DNA from: Amycolatopsis acidicola
GTDB lineage: Bacteria > Actinomycetota > Actinomycetes > Mycobacteriales > Pseudonocardiaceae
Length of the DNA stretch: 64,000 nucleotides
Direction of reading: 5' to 3'
Assembly: GCF_007713735.2 (NCBI RefSeq)
Contig: NZ_VMNW02000007.1
Coordinates: 62,001-126,000 of the forward strand
Positions within the stretch are counted from its first letter, which is position 1, and every line of letters begins with the position of its first letter. Below are positions 35,662 to 43,052 of the stretch, piece after piece. The notes below the pieces were generated by a model. That model saw only the letters and a list, made by a program, of their open reading frames with translations. It ran no database searches and had not been told where the DNA came from. The position numbers and the translations under genes were made by a program.

Positions 35662-36785
35662 CAGTGGAACACCCCGTTCGCCTCGTAGTCGCCGAATTCG
35701 CGGGCCCCCAGGTACCGCCCGAAGACCTCCTCGTTGTCCTGGCCCAGACACGGGGCCGGGGCCCCAACCTTGGGCACCACGCCGTCGAGCTGCCACGGCA
35801 CGCTCGTGATCGTCAGCTCGCCGATCAGCGGATGCGGATGCGCGACGCGCTGAAGGAAGCCCCGCTCCGCGAAGCGCTCGTCCGCGGCGACCGCGGCGGG
35901 ACTGAGCACGGGGGCGCATTCGAGGCCACGCTCGCGAAGCCTGCCGAGCAAGGTTTCGCGGTCCGGCCGCTCCGCCGGCGCGGGGATCTCCGCCCCGGCG
36001 GCCACCCACTCGTCCTCGTCGGCGGTCGGCAGTACCGACCACGGCTCGTCCTCGGGGCCCTGGTTCCCGCGTGGTCGCGGGACCGCGCCATCGAGCTGCT
36101 GTTCGACGAACGCCTCCCCGATCAGGCTCACGCAGGCCTCGGTCTGCGAGATGTCGGCGTGCTGGCCGCGTCCGGTCTTCCGCCTTCCGTAAAGCGCGGC
36201 CAGCGCAAGGAAAACGCCGTTGAACGTGCAGTTCAGATCGGCCAGCGCGAGTGCCGAGCAGCCCACGACCTCGCCATCGGAATACCCGATCAGCCCCTCG
36301 ATACCGGCCAGTGACGTCATCACCGGGGCATACGCGCGCTGGGTCCGCAAAGGGCCCGTCTGCCCGTACCCGCTGGCCGAAACGATGATCAGCCGGGGGA
36401 ACTCTTCGAGCAGCGTGGCCACCGGCATGCCGAGGCGTTCCAGCCAGCCGGGCGCGAAGTTCTCGATGAAGAGGTCGGCGTCGGAGAGCAGTTTCCTGAA
36501 CAGCTCCTTGCCCTCGGCTGTTTTGAGGTTGAGGGTGACGCTCTTCTTGTCCGCGTTCGCTTCGTGCAGCAGCTGGAAGGCTTCGTCGGCGGGGAAGCCC
36601 TCGGGATCGTCCGGCCGGGGCAGCCGAGCCCGGTTCACGTCGATCTTCGCGCGCGACTCGACCTTCACGACCTCCGCGCCCAGCTCAGCCAGCACCCGGC
36701 CGATCAACGGGGCGGCGACACCGGTGGTCACCTCGACCACCCGCAGCCCCCGCAGCCAGCCGACCTCGCCGAAGACCTCAGACAT
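35661..36785 (-). CDS. Class III CoA transferase-like subunit (catalytic Asp not found)
   Basis: A 374-residue CaiB/BaiF-family protein with a good N-terminal half (LRGLRVVEVTTGVAAPLIGRVLAELGAEVVKVE, DADLFIENFAPGWLERLG). At the catalytic position it reads RAYAPVMTSLAG, without an Asp. The C-terminal part is shorter than in the enzyme at 2766. Its start overlaps the upstream SDR stop (ATGTCTGA) and its stop overlaps the next transferase start, so all three are tightly coupled. It may be the non-catalytic partner of the 34558 protein or a CoA-binding protein with another role. Confidence 0.8.
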   Translation of the reverse strand: MSEVFGEVGWLRGLRVVEVTTGVAAPLIGRVLAELGAEVVKVESRAKIDVNRARLPRPDDPEGFPADEAFQLLHEANADKKSVTLNLKTAEGKELFRKLLSDADLFIENFAPGWLERLGMPVATLLEEFPRLIIVSASGYGQTGPLRTQRAYAPVMTSLAGIEGLIGYSDGEVVGCSALALADLNCTFNGVFLALAALYGRRKTGRGQHADISQTEACVSLIGEAFVEQQLDGAVPRPRGNQGPEDEPWSVLPTADEDEWVAAGAEIPAPAERPDRETLLGRLRERGLECAPVLSPAAVAADERFAERGFLQRVAHPHPLIGELTITSVPWQLDGVVPKVGAPAPCLGQDNEEVFGRYLGAREFGDYEANGVFH

Positions 36786-37581
36786 CGGTACCCACCTCCA
36801 CGCGCTCGCCGAGGAAGTCCTGCGAGCGCAGCACCCGGCCGCTGACGCCCGCGGATTCCTTACCGCACAACCGGAGTACGGCTTCGGCCAGCACCTCGGG
36901 GCGTTCCGTGTCGGGGTTGTCCTCGGTGGTCACGCCGTGGAACACCGTGCCAGGCGTGGGCACGATCTTGCTCGGCCCGATCGCATTGACCGTCACGCCG
37001 TCGCTGTGGACCTCCGCCGCGAGCCCGGAACTGAAGCGCTCCAACGCGGCCTTGCACATGCCGTAGAGCGTGGTCGTTCCCTTGGCGCCCCACCGGCTCG
37101 GCGGTACCCGCGGGTGGCGGGCCACGTCGGAGGTGAGGTTGCAGATCCGGCCGGAGCCGCGGGCGCGCATACCCGGCAACACCAGCTGGCTCAGGTGCAA
37201 CGGCGCGTGCACCCCGATGGCGAACATCAGCTCCGCCCGGGCGAGGTCGAACTCCGCGGCCGGGGAGAAATACGCGATCGCGGCGTTGTTCACGAGGATA
37301 TCGACCCGCCCGAACTCCCGTTCCGCCTCCGCGACGAGGGCTTCCCGTTGCCCGGCGTCGGCCAGGTCGGTCGGCACGGCGATCGCCCTGCCCCCGGACG
37401 CGTTGATGGCTGCCACGGTCTCGTCGAGCGTGCCGGACAGCCGGCCCGGTTTCTCGGCCGTGGAGCGCGCGGCCGCGACCACGGCGGCCCCTTCCGCCGC
37501 GAGCCGGGCCGCGATCACGGCACCGATGCCCCGGCTCGCGCCGGTGACGATCGCGACCGCGCCCGCCAGTGACTGGGTCAT
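36778..37581 (-). CDS. Short-chain dehydrogenase/reductase
   Basis: A 267-residue SDR. AIVTGASRGIGAVIAARLA is the cofactor motif at residues 9-27, DILVNNAAIAYF is near 95, Ser in NLTSDVARHP, and the active-site YGMCK near residue 168. ATG 37581 follows GGAGAAGGAA. A 20-residue insertion between the second strand and helix (RSTAEKPGRLSGTLDETV) resembles the substrate-binding variants of large-substrate SDRs. It is coupled to the CoA transferase pair downstream and lies 14 nt after the IpdB-like gene. Likely a hydroxyacyl-CoA or cyclic alcohol dehydrogenase. Confidence 0.84.
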   Translation of the reverse strand: MTQSLAGAVAIVTGASRGIGAVIAARLAAEGAAVVAAARSTAEKPGRLSGTLDETVAAINASGGRAIAVPTDLADAGQREALVAEAEREFGRVDILVNNAAIAYFSPAAEFDLARAELMFAIGVHAPLHLSQLVLPGMRARGSGRICNLTSDVARHPRVPPSRWGAKGTTTLYGMCKAALERFSSGLAAEVHSDGVTVNAIGPSKIVPTPGTVFHGVTTEDNPDTERPEVLAEAVLRLCGKESAGVSGRVLRSQDFLGERVEVGTDV

Positions 37582-37595
37582 TTCCTTCTCCTTGT

Positions 37596-38372
37596 TCAGC
37601 GCAGCACGCCGGTGCTGTCGACCGCGGCGCGCAGGAGTTCGAGCTCCTCGGGCCGCGGGACCGGCGTCGTCTGGATGTCTTCGTGGTGGGCGAGCTCGAA
37701 TCCCGTGTTCCGGGTGATCTCCTCGACCGAGGACCACGGGTGCACGGTGCGGACGCGCATCGTGTGCCCGTGCCCGCCGAAGTCGAATGTCCCGAGTGGA
37801 CTGATCAGCAGGCTGGGGCCACCGCCGGGGAGGCCGAGTGCGTCGCGTTCCGTTCCCGTGCGGCCGAACCCGAGTGCCGAGACGAAGTCGACCTCCGGCC
37901 GGAAGTTCCGCGTCGAGTGCTCCCCCATGACGATGAAGAACTCACCGGCGTGTCCGGCGAGCACGCTCGCGCCGATCGCGCCGGGCCCGCGCACCTTGGG
38001 TTTCGCCCAGTCGCCGACGGCGACGGTGTTGAGGTTGCCGAACCGGTCGACCTGGATCCCGCCGAGTACGGCGAAATCGAACGCCCGGCGGCTCCAGTCG
38101 ATGAGGTCGATGTTGTCGCTGAGCTCGGTGAGCGCCTCGGCCCCGTCGATCAGTGCCTCGTCCGCGATGGGCAGGAGTCGTCCTGGTTTCGGGTTCACCA
38201 CTCCGGACGGCCCGGAGAGGAACGACAGCCCTGGCGCGCTGGTCAGCTGCGCCAGCGCGCACCCCGCCGCGGCGACTTCGGATCGGGTGCCGAGGATTCC
38301 CACCGTGTCGTCCCGCAGCTGCCGGGACAGCACCACCGCGGTGAACTCCGGCATCGTTGCCTGGTCCTGCAT
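37596..38372 (-). CDS. CoA transferase-like beta subunit, IpdB-like
   Basis: A 258-residue class I CoA transferase fold (beta). It reads DDTVGILGTRSEVAAAGCALAQLTSAPGLSFLSGPSGVVNPKP, where true transferases carry the catalytic Glu in a Glu-x-Gly turn; here the turn is Pro-Ser-Gly. DFAVLGGIQVDRFGNLNTVAVGDWAKPKVRGPGAIG and the later HGHTMRVRTVHPW resemble IpdB of steroid catabolism, the beta subunit of the hydrolase that opens the last steroid ring. The partner alpha gene is 3 nt upstream. A CoA-dependent ring-opening hydrolase is therefore more likely than a transferase; the cyclic substrate is unknown. Confidence 0.83.
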   Translation of the reverse strand: MQDQATMPEFTAVVLSRQLRDDTVGILGTRSEVAAAGCALAQLTSAPGLSFLSGPSGVVNPKPGRLLPIADEALIDGAEALTELSDNIDLIDWSRRAFDFAVLGGIQVDRFGNLNTVAVGDWAKPKVRGPGAIGASVLAGHAGEFFIVMGEHSTRNFRPEVDFVSALGFGRTGTERDALGLPGGGPSLLISPLGTFDFGGHGHTMRVRTVHPWSSVEEITRNTGFELAHHEDIQTTPVPRPEELELLRAAVDSTGVLR

Positions 38373-38375
38373 CGC

Positions 38376-39206
38376 TCACACCTTCCCGGCGGTGGCCAGC
38401 ACGTGGCGCTCGAGGTATTCCCGGCGGCCGGCCTCCGTCGCCGCGAGCCGCGAGTATTCGGCGAGATGCTCCAGATCCGGTGGGTAAAGCCCCTGGCTCC
38501 CACAGGGTTTCGCGCCCTCGGACGCCGGTACCACCGCGTCGACGAGGAAGCCGGGGATCTTGGTCGCGCGGGGATCCGCGCGGAGTTCTTCGCCGGGCAC
38601 GATTTCGTCCACCGACGCGATCACCGTGCGCGCGGCGCGGGCGATCAACTGGTCGAAGAACGTCGCGCCGAGGAACTGGAGGTTGCCGTACTCGTCGCCG
38701 CGCTGGGCATGGATGAGCGCGACATCGGGCACGGCGGCCGGTACCGCGTAGAGCTTCGCGCCCTCGGCCAGTGGATGCTCGAACGGCCGGTACCACTCCG
38801 GGTTGACCGAGGGCAGATCCGTCCCCAGATCGTGGATCACGCCGAAGGGCAGGTCATCAGCCGCCGCGCGCAGGGCCGACGCCAGGCCCGGCCCGTCGAT
38901 CTCGGCGATCTTCAGCGTGCCTTCCCTTGCCGCGGAACGGAAAGCCGGCGCGAAGCCGAACTGTTCCATGGTGAGGAAGGGAGTCGCGATCTCGGCGAGG
39001 CGGCCCGCCGCGATCAGCAGGTCCGGCCCGATCGCCCCCGGGCTGCTCACCAGGCGGAGGTCCCGGGCACCGGAGCGGATGACCTCCCGGACGACCGTCA
39101 TCGGGGTGTTGTAGAACGTCCAGCCGCCCAGCGCGACCGTGCTGCCATTGGTGACCAGCCCGGCCGCGTCGGCGGGCGTCACGACTTTGGAACGCCGTCG
39201 GGTCAT
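38376..39206 (-). CDS. CoA transferase-like alpha subunit, IpdA-like
   Basis: A 276-residue class I CoA transferase fold (alpha): TPADAAGLVTNGSTVALGGWTFYNTPMTVVREVIRSG, then LRLVSSPGAIGPDLLIAAG, and DVALIHAQRGDEYGNLQF near residue 185. I chose ATG 39206 because GGAGGAG lies six bases upstream; a GTG at 39224 is in frame. It is the first gene of the nine-gene-strong minus-strand unit ending with the SDR at 31292, apart from the MarR gene 46 nt upstream. With the beta subunit it should form the IpdAB-like hydrolase. Confidence 0.83.
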   Translation of the reverse strand: MTRRRSKVVTPADAAGLVTNGSTVALGGWTFYNTPMTVVREVIRSGARDLRLVSSPGAIGPDLLIAAGRLAEIATPFLTMEQFGFAPAFRSAAREGTLKIAEIDGPGLASALRAAADDLPFGVIHDLGTDLPSVNPEWYRPFEHPLAEGAKLYAVPAAVPDVALIHAQRGDEYGNLQFLGATFFDQLIARAARTVIASVDEIVPGEELRADPRATKIPGFLVDAVVPASEGAKPCGSQGLYPPDLEHLAEYSRLAATEAGRREYLERHVLATAGKV

Positions 39207-39252
39207 GTCATGCTCCTCCTCCACGGCTTCCCGCCGTGCTCGGACGGCGCTG

Positions 39253-39774
39253 TCAGTCCCGGTATCGCTCCGGGAGCCGCGGCCAGATGTCCGGGGACAA
39301 CTCGGCCAGCTTCCACAGCGCGGGCAGCGCCGCCGCCACTTTCTCCCGCTCGTCGGCGGAGAGGTCCGCGAGCCGTTTCTCCAGCATCGCGGTGCGTTCT
39401 TCGAGTGCTTGCGCCAGCCGCTGGCGCCCCTGCCGGGTGATCGACACCCGGACCACGCGCCTGTCCTCGGGCGCCGCGGTCTTGGTGACGAGCCCGGCGG
39501 AAACCAGCCTGGCCACGACCTCGGTCATCGACGAGGTCGCGATGTCCTGCGCCTGTGCCAGCGCCGACACCGTCAGCGAATCGCCCAGCGAGAGCTGGCT
39601 GAGCACCTTGGCCTGGGCGGGAGCCAGCGCCTGCGTCCTGGTTCCCGCCCGCAGCCAGTCCCCGATCGTGGTGACCGGGATCCGCAGCGCTTGCGCTGTC
39701 TCGTGCAGGGTCAGTTCCGCCGGCGCCTTGGCGAGCAGCCGGCCGAACCGGATGAGTTTGGGGATCGCTGACAT
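39253..39774 (-). CDS. MarR-family transcriptional regulator
   Basis: A 173-residue MarR protein. An N-terminal extension (residues 1-55) precedes the winged helix: LSLGDSLTVSALAQAQDIATSSMTEVVARLVSAGLVTKTAAPEDRRVVRVSITRQG at about 64-120, ending in the typical wing and dimerisation helices. It lies between the IpdAB operon, on the same strand, and the divergent crotonase operon. Related GGTACC-centred sites lie before this gene and before the divergent gene, so autoregulated control of both directions is likely, probably relieved by an acyl-CoA or free acid. Confidence 0.86.
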   Translation of the reverse strand: MSAIPKLIRFGRLLAKAPAELTLHETAQALRIPVTTIGDWLRAGTRTQALAPAQAKVLSQLSLGDSLTVSALAQAQDIATSSMTEVVARLVSAGLVTKTAAPEDRRVVRVSITRQGRQRLAQALEERTAMLEKRLADLSADEREKVAAALPALWKLAELSPDIWPRLPERYRD

Positions 39775-39786
39775 GGTCAGATTCTG

Positions 39787-39801
39787 TAGGGTACCGAACT
39801 A
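39787..39801. promoter_or_regulatory. Candidate MarR operator 1
   Basis: TAGGGTACCGAACTA, an imperfect palindrome around GGTACC, 13 nt before the MarR start codon. A related copy stands before the divergent crotonase gene. Confidence 0.4.
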
Positions 39802-39896
39802 TCTGTCAACCGTCGATTGCGAAGCCTACTCCTTGCTGTCAAGGAGAAAACCGCGATTGACAATCATCCCGGTATCGTCGCAGACTGCGATGTAGC

Positions 39897-39911
39897 TAGG
39901 TACCCGAAGTA
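39897..39911. promoter_or_regulatory. Candidate MarR operator 2
   Basis: TAGGTACCCGAAGTA, 21 nt before the crotonase start. It shares GGTACC, then GAA, then TA, with the site at 39787. Confidence 0.4.
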
Positions 39912-39931
39912 TTTTTGGCAAGGGAGCCGAC

Positions 39932-40828
39932 ATGACTGCCGAAGGCCGGGACGGCTGGCGGACACCACCACGGGAACAGCACCCGACGCTGGCCGAGATC
40001 TCCGCGCGGCTGAAGGTCACGCGCTGCGAAACAGCGGCGAACGGGGTGGCGACGGTGTGGCTGCACCGGCCGGACCGCCGGAACTCCTGGACCGCGCGGA
40101 TGAACGCGGAGTACCGGGCGATCCTGCGCGCACTGGACGCCGATCCGGCTGTCCGGGCCGTGGTCGTGACCGGTTCCGGGAACAGCTTCTGTGTCGGCGC
40201 CGACAGCCGCGCCCTGTCCGGTTACGTGGGCACCAAGTCCTACGATCCCGGGCTGCCGGACGACGCCGCCGAGCCCGGTTACGGGGTCCGCGACGAGTTC
40301 GACGCCGACATGGTCTGGCACTACGGCCTGCGCGTGCCGGTGATCGCCGCGGTCAACGGGGCGTGCGCGGGCGTGGCGGTGGCGCTGGCGGCGTTCAGCG
40401 ACGTGCGGTTCGCCGTGTCCGGCGCGAAGATCACGGCCGCCTCCCCGCGGCTCGGTCTGCCTTCGGAGTACGGCCTTTCCTGGATCCTGCCCCGGCTCAT
40501 GGGAGTCACCCACGCCGCGGATTTCCTGCTGTCAGGCCGGGTCGTCGACTCGGACTTCCTCGCCAAGGCAGGGTTCTTCAACGCCGTGTTCCCGCGAGCC
40601 GAGTTCGCCGAAGCCGTCGGCGACTACGCCGCGCAGCTGGCCGCCGCGTCACCGCAGGCGGTCACCTTGGCCAAACGCCAGCTCTACACCGATCTGCTCC
40701 AGCACGATCCGGCCTTGTCGGTGCGGCGGAGCAAGGACCTCACCGGCCGGATGATGACCACCGACGATTACCGCGAAGGTGTGTCGGCCCTGGTCGGGAA
40801 ACGGGCTCCGGTGTTCGGGCCCGCTTGA
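39932..40828 (+). CDS. Enoyl-CoA hydratase/isomerase (crotonase) family protein
   Basis: A 298-residue crotonase. An extension of about 30 residues precedes LKVTRCETAANGVATVWLHRPDRRNSWTARMNAEYR; FCVGADSRALSGY, NGACAGVAVALAAF and LGLPSEYGLSWILPR follow. ATG 39932 is preceded by AAGGGAGCC. The closest relative in the window is the crotonase at 4906; both keep the same long active-site segments. It leads the plus-strand operon crotonase/IpdC-like/acyl-CoA dehydrogenase, divergent from the MarR and IpdAB genes. Confidence 0.87.
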   Translation: MTAEGRDGWRTPPREQHPTLAEISARLKVTRCETAANGVATVWLHRPDRRNSWTARMNAEYRAILRALDADPAVRAVVVTGSGNSFCVGADSRALSGYVGTKSYDPGLPDDAAEPGYGVRDEFDADMVWHYGLRVPVIAAVNGACAGVAVALAAFSDVRFAVSGAKITAASPRLGLPSEYGLSWILPRLMGVTHAADFLLSGRVVDSDFLAKAGFFNAVFPRAEFAEAVGDYAAQLAAASPQAVTLAKRQLYTDLLQHDPALSVRRSKDLTGRMMTTDDYREGVSALVGKRAPVFGPA

Positions 40829-40857
40829 TTCCCGCGCAGACCGATGGAGGCTCACCC

Positions 40858-41868
40858 ATGTCCCACCCGCGAGGTCCCCTCGCCACGCCCTACACCGAAC
40901 TGGTCGGCATCGAGCATCCCGTCGTCCAGGAAGGCATGGGGCCGTTCAACACCGCCCGGCTCGCGGCGGCCGTGTCCAACGCCGGAGGCCTGGGTACCGT
41001 CAGCGTGCCGGGCACGGCAGGCGATCTCCACGAAGCCGCGCGGCAGCTGCGGGACCACATCGAGTCCTGCGCGGCCGCGACGGACAAGCCCTTCGCCGTC
41101 AACATCCCGGTGGGGCACGGCCGGGACGGGCAGATCGCGAAGTTCGCCCGCGTCTACCTCGACGAGGTCCTCGCCGCGCGGAAGGCCGACTCCGCACTGG
41201 AACGGCAGCTGAAAGTCCTCACCACCTCGGCGGGGTTCCCCACCGGCCTCACCGCCGAGCTGCACGACCACGGCCTGCTGCACCAGCACAAAGTCGGCTC
41301 CACCCGGCACGCGGTGAAAGCAGCGGCGTCCGGAGTCGACGCCGTCATCGCGGCCGGCCTGGAAATGGGCGGGCACGCTCCGGCCAGCGGCATGCATTCG
41401 TTCGTGCTGCTGCCCAACGTCGTCGATGCCGTGGACGTGCCGGTGCTCCTGTCCGGCGGCGTACGCGACGGCCGGGGACTGGCCGCCGCCCTGTGCCTCG
41501 GCGCGCAAGGAGTCGCGCTGGGCACCCGGTTCGCGGCCACGATCGACAACACCGACTGGCATCCCGCTTATGCCGAGGCGATCCTCGACGCGGGTGAGGG
41601 CGACGACGCGGTGCTGGACGGTGTCTTCGGCCCGTGCCGCGTCAAACGCAACAAGGCCTACGCCGCGTTGAGCGCGAATCCGGTCGGGTCGGCGGAAAAA
41701 ATCGAGGCGATGCGGCGCGCGCAACTGGACGGCGACGTCGAGAACGGGCTCGTCCTGATGGGACAGGTCGCGAGCGGGATCACCGGTTTGCACCGCGTCG
41801 CGCGGCTCGTTCCGCAGCTGGCGCGGGACGCGGCCGCTCTGGTGGCGAACACGAGGAGGCAGGGATGA
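40858..41868 (+). CDS. Nitronate monooxygenase-like flavoprotein (IpdC-like)
   Basis: A 336-residue FMN-binding TIM barrel of the nitronate monooxygenase/2-nitropropane dioxygenase family. IEHPVVQEGMGPFNTARLAAAVSNAGGLG is the N-terminal signature, and AGLEMGGHAP then VPVLLSGGVRDGRGLAAALCLGAQGVALGTRF bind FMN. ATG 40858 follows GGAGG. Members inside CoA-dependent gene clusters, such as IpdC of steroid ring degradation, act as NADH- or FMN-linked double-bond reductases or dehydrogenases on cyclic CoA esters rather than on nitronates. Its stop overlaps the acyl-CoA dehydrogenase start (ATGA). I infer an IpdC-type role. Confidence 0.83.
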   Translation: MSHPRGPLATPYTELVGIEHPVVQEGMGPFNTARLAAAVSNAGGLGTVSVPGTAGDLHEAARQLRDHIESCAAATDKPFAVNIPVGHGRDGQIAKFARVYLDEVLAARKADSALERQLKVLTTSAGFPTGLTAELHDHGLLHQHKVGSTRHAVKAAASGVDAVIAAGLEMGGHAPASGMHSFVLLPNVVDAVDVPVLLSGGVRDGRGLAAALCLGAQGVALGTRFAATIDNTDWHPAYAEAILDAGEGDDAVLDGVFGPCRVKRNKAYAALSANPVGSAEKIEAMRRAQLDGDVENGLVLMGQVASGITGLHRVARLVPQLARDAAALVANTRRQG

Positions 41869-43013
41869 CCTGGGATGAGGGTTTGACGTGGGCACCCGAG
41901 CTCACCGACGAGGAGCAGCGCTGGCAGCTCGTCGCGGAAGAGCTCGCGGGCGGCCCGTTCGCGCTACGGGCGGCCGAGATCGACGCGACCGGGAACTACC
42001 CGTGGGACAACGTCGGCCTGCTCACCGAATCCGGGCTGACCGGCCTGCTCCTGCCGGCCGAGTACGGCGGTGAAGGTGCTCCCCTGTCCGCGGGGTGCGC
42101 GGTGGCCGAAACGATCGCCCGCGTCTGCGCTTCCACTTGCACCATCTGGAGTTCCTACGCGATCGGCTCGCTCCCGTTGCTGTACGCGGGATCCGAAGCG
42201 CAGAAACGGCGCTATCTCCCCGAAGTCGCGGCGGGCAAGGCGATCGGGTTCGGGCTGACCGAACGGCACACCGGGTCCGACCCGTCGAATGTCCGCACCA
42301 GCGCGGAGAAAACGGCGGACGGGTGGTCACTCGAGGGCGAGAAGTGGCTGGTGGGCAACGGCGGTTCGGCGCACTACTACACGGCGTTCGCCCGTGATGG
42401 CGGGAAACTGACCGCCTTCCTGCTCGAGCGCGACGGCGACCGGCTGGTGATCGACGACTACCAGGACAAGATGGGCCTGCGCGGCACCACGACGAGCAAT
42501 CTCAAGATCGACTGCGAGGTGCCCGCCGATCGTCAGGTCGGCGAGCGGGGCCGCGGGCTGGCGCTCGCCCTGCAGACGCTCAACACCGGCCGGGTGCTCG
42601 CCGCCGCGCTGTCCTGCGGGATCGCCGAGGCCGCCTTCGCCGCCGCCTCGCGGCGCGCGGTCACCCGCGAAGCGTTCGGCGGGCCGATCATCGGCCACCA
42701 GGGCATTTCCTTCTGCCTCGCCGATGTCGCGACCGAACTGTCGGCAGCCAGGATGATGACCTGGCAGGCCGCCCGCGGCGCCGGACCGGGCGGTCCCGAC
42801 AGGCAGCTCTCGTCGATGGCGAAGCTCTACGCCAGCGAAGTCGCCCACCGTGCCGTCGACGCGGCGCTGCAGGTGTTCGGCGCGGAGGGCTACGCCAAAC
42901 CACATCCGGTCGAGCGGGCGTACCGGGATCAGCGGATCCTGGAGATTTTCGAGGGCAGCTCGGAGATCCAGCGCGTCTCGCTCGGCCGCGGCATCGCCGC
43001 GTTCTACGCCTGA
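41865..43013 (+). CDS. Acyl-CoA dehydrogenase
   Basis: A 382-residue acyl-CoA dehydrogenase: GLLLPAEYGGEGAPLSAGCAVAETIAR, FGLTERHTGSDPSNVRT, REAFGGPIIGHQGISFCLADVATEL, and the catalytic glutamate in RILEIFEGSSEIQRVSLGR near residue 360. ATG 41865 overlaps the previous stop as ATGA; an upstream frame starting at 41634 was rejected. It would introduce a double bond into the CoA ester handled by the crotonase and IpdC-like protein of the same operon. Its stop codon is the first three bases of a large palindrome shared with the convergent gene. Confidence 0.89.
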   Translation: MTWDEGLTWAPELTDEEQRWQLVAEELAGGPFALRAAEIDATGNYPWDNVGLLTESGLTGLLLPAEYGGEGAPLSAGCAVAETIARVCASTCTIWSSYAIGSLPLLYAGSEAQKRRYLPEVAAGKAIGFGLTERHTGSDPSNVRTSAEKTADGWSLEGEKWLVGNGGSAHYYTAFARDGGKLTAFLLERDGDRLVIDDYQDKMGLRGTTTSNLKIDCEVPADRQVGERGRGLALALQTLNTGRVLAAALSCGIAEAAFAAASRRAVTREAFGGPIIGHQGISFCLADVATELSAARMMTWQAARGAGPGGPDRQLSSMAKLYASEVAHRAVDAALQVFGAEGYAKPHPVERAYRDQRILEIFEGSSEIQRVSLGRGIAAFYA

Positions 43014-43052
43014 GTCGTGGTGGGCCCGGGGTGCCGGGCCCACCACGACTCA
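43011..43052. terminator. Long perfect palindrome joining two convergent stop codons
   Basis: A 19-bp arm at 43011-43029 and its exact complement at 43034-43052, loop GGTG. The left arm begins with the TGA of the acyl-CoA dehydrogenase gene and the right arm ends with the complement of the reductase's TGA, so both C-terminal codons are inside the stem. It has no T tract; its position and symmetry suggest a bidirectional terminator or mRNA-stabilising hairpin. Confidence 0.8.

Noticed and set aside
34558..36042. 494-codon form of the class III CoA transferase starting at 36042
   Set aside because: The extra N-terminus is out of frame with the overlapping transferase gene and shows no family similarity; the ATG at 35661 gives an ATGA overlap typical of this region.
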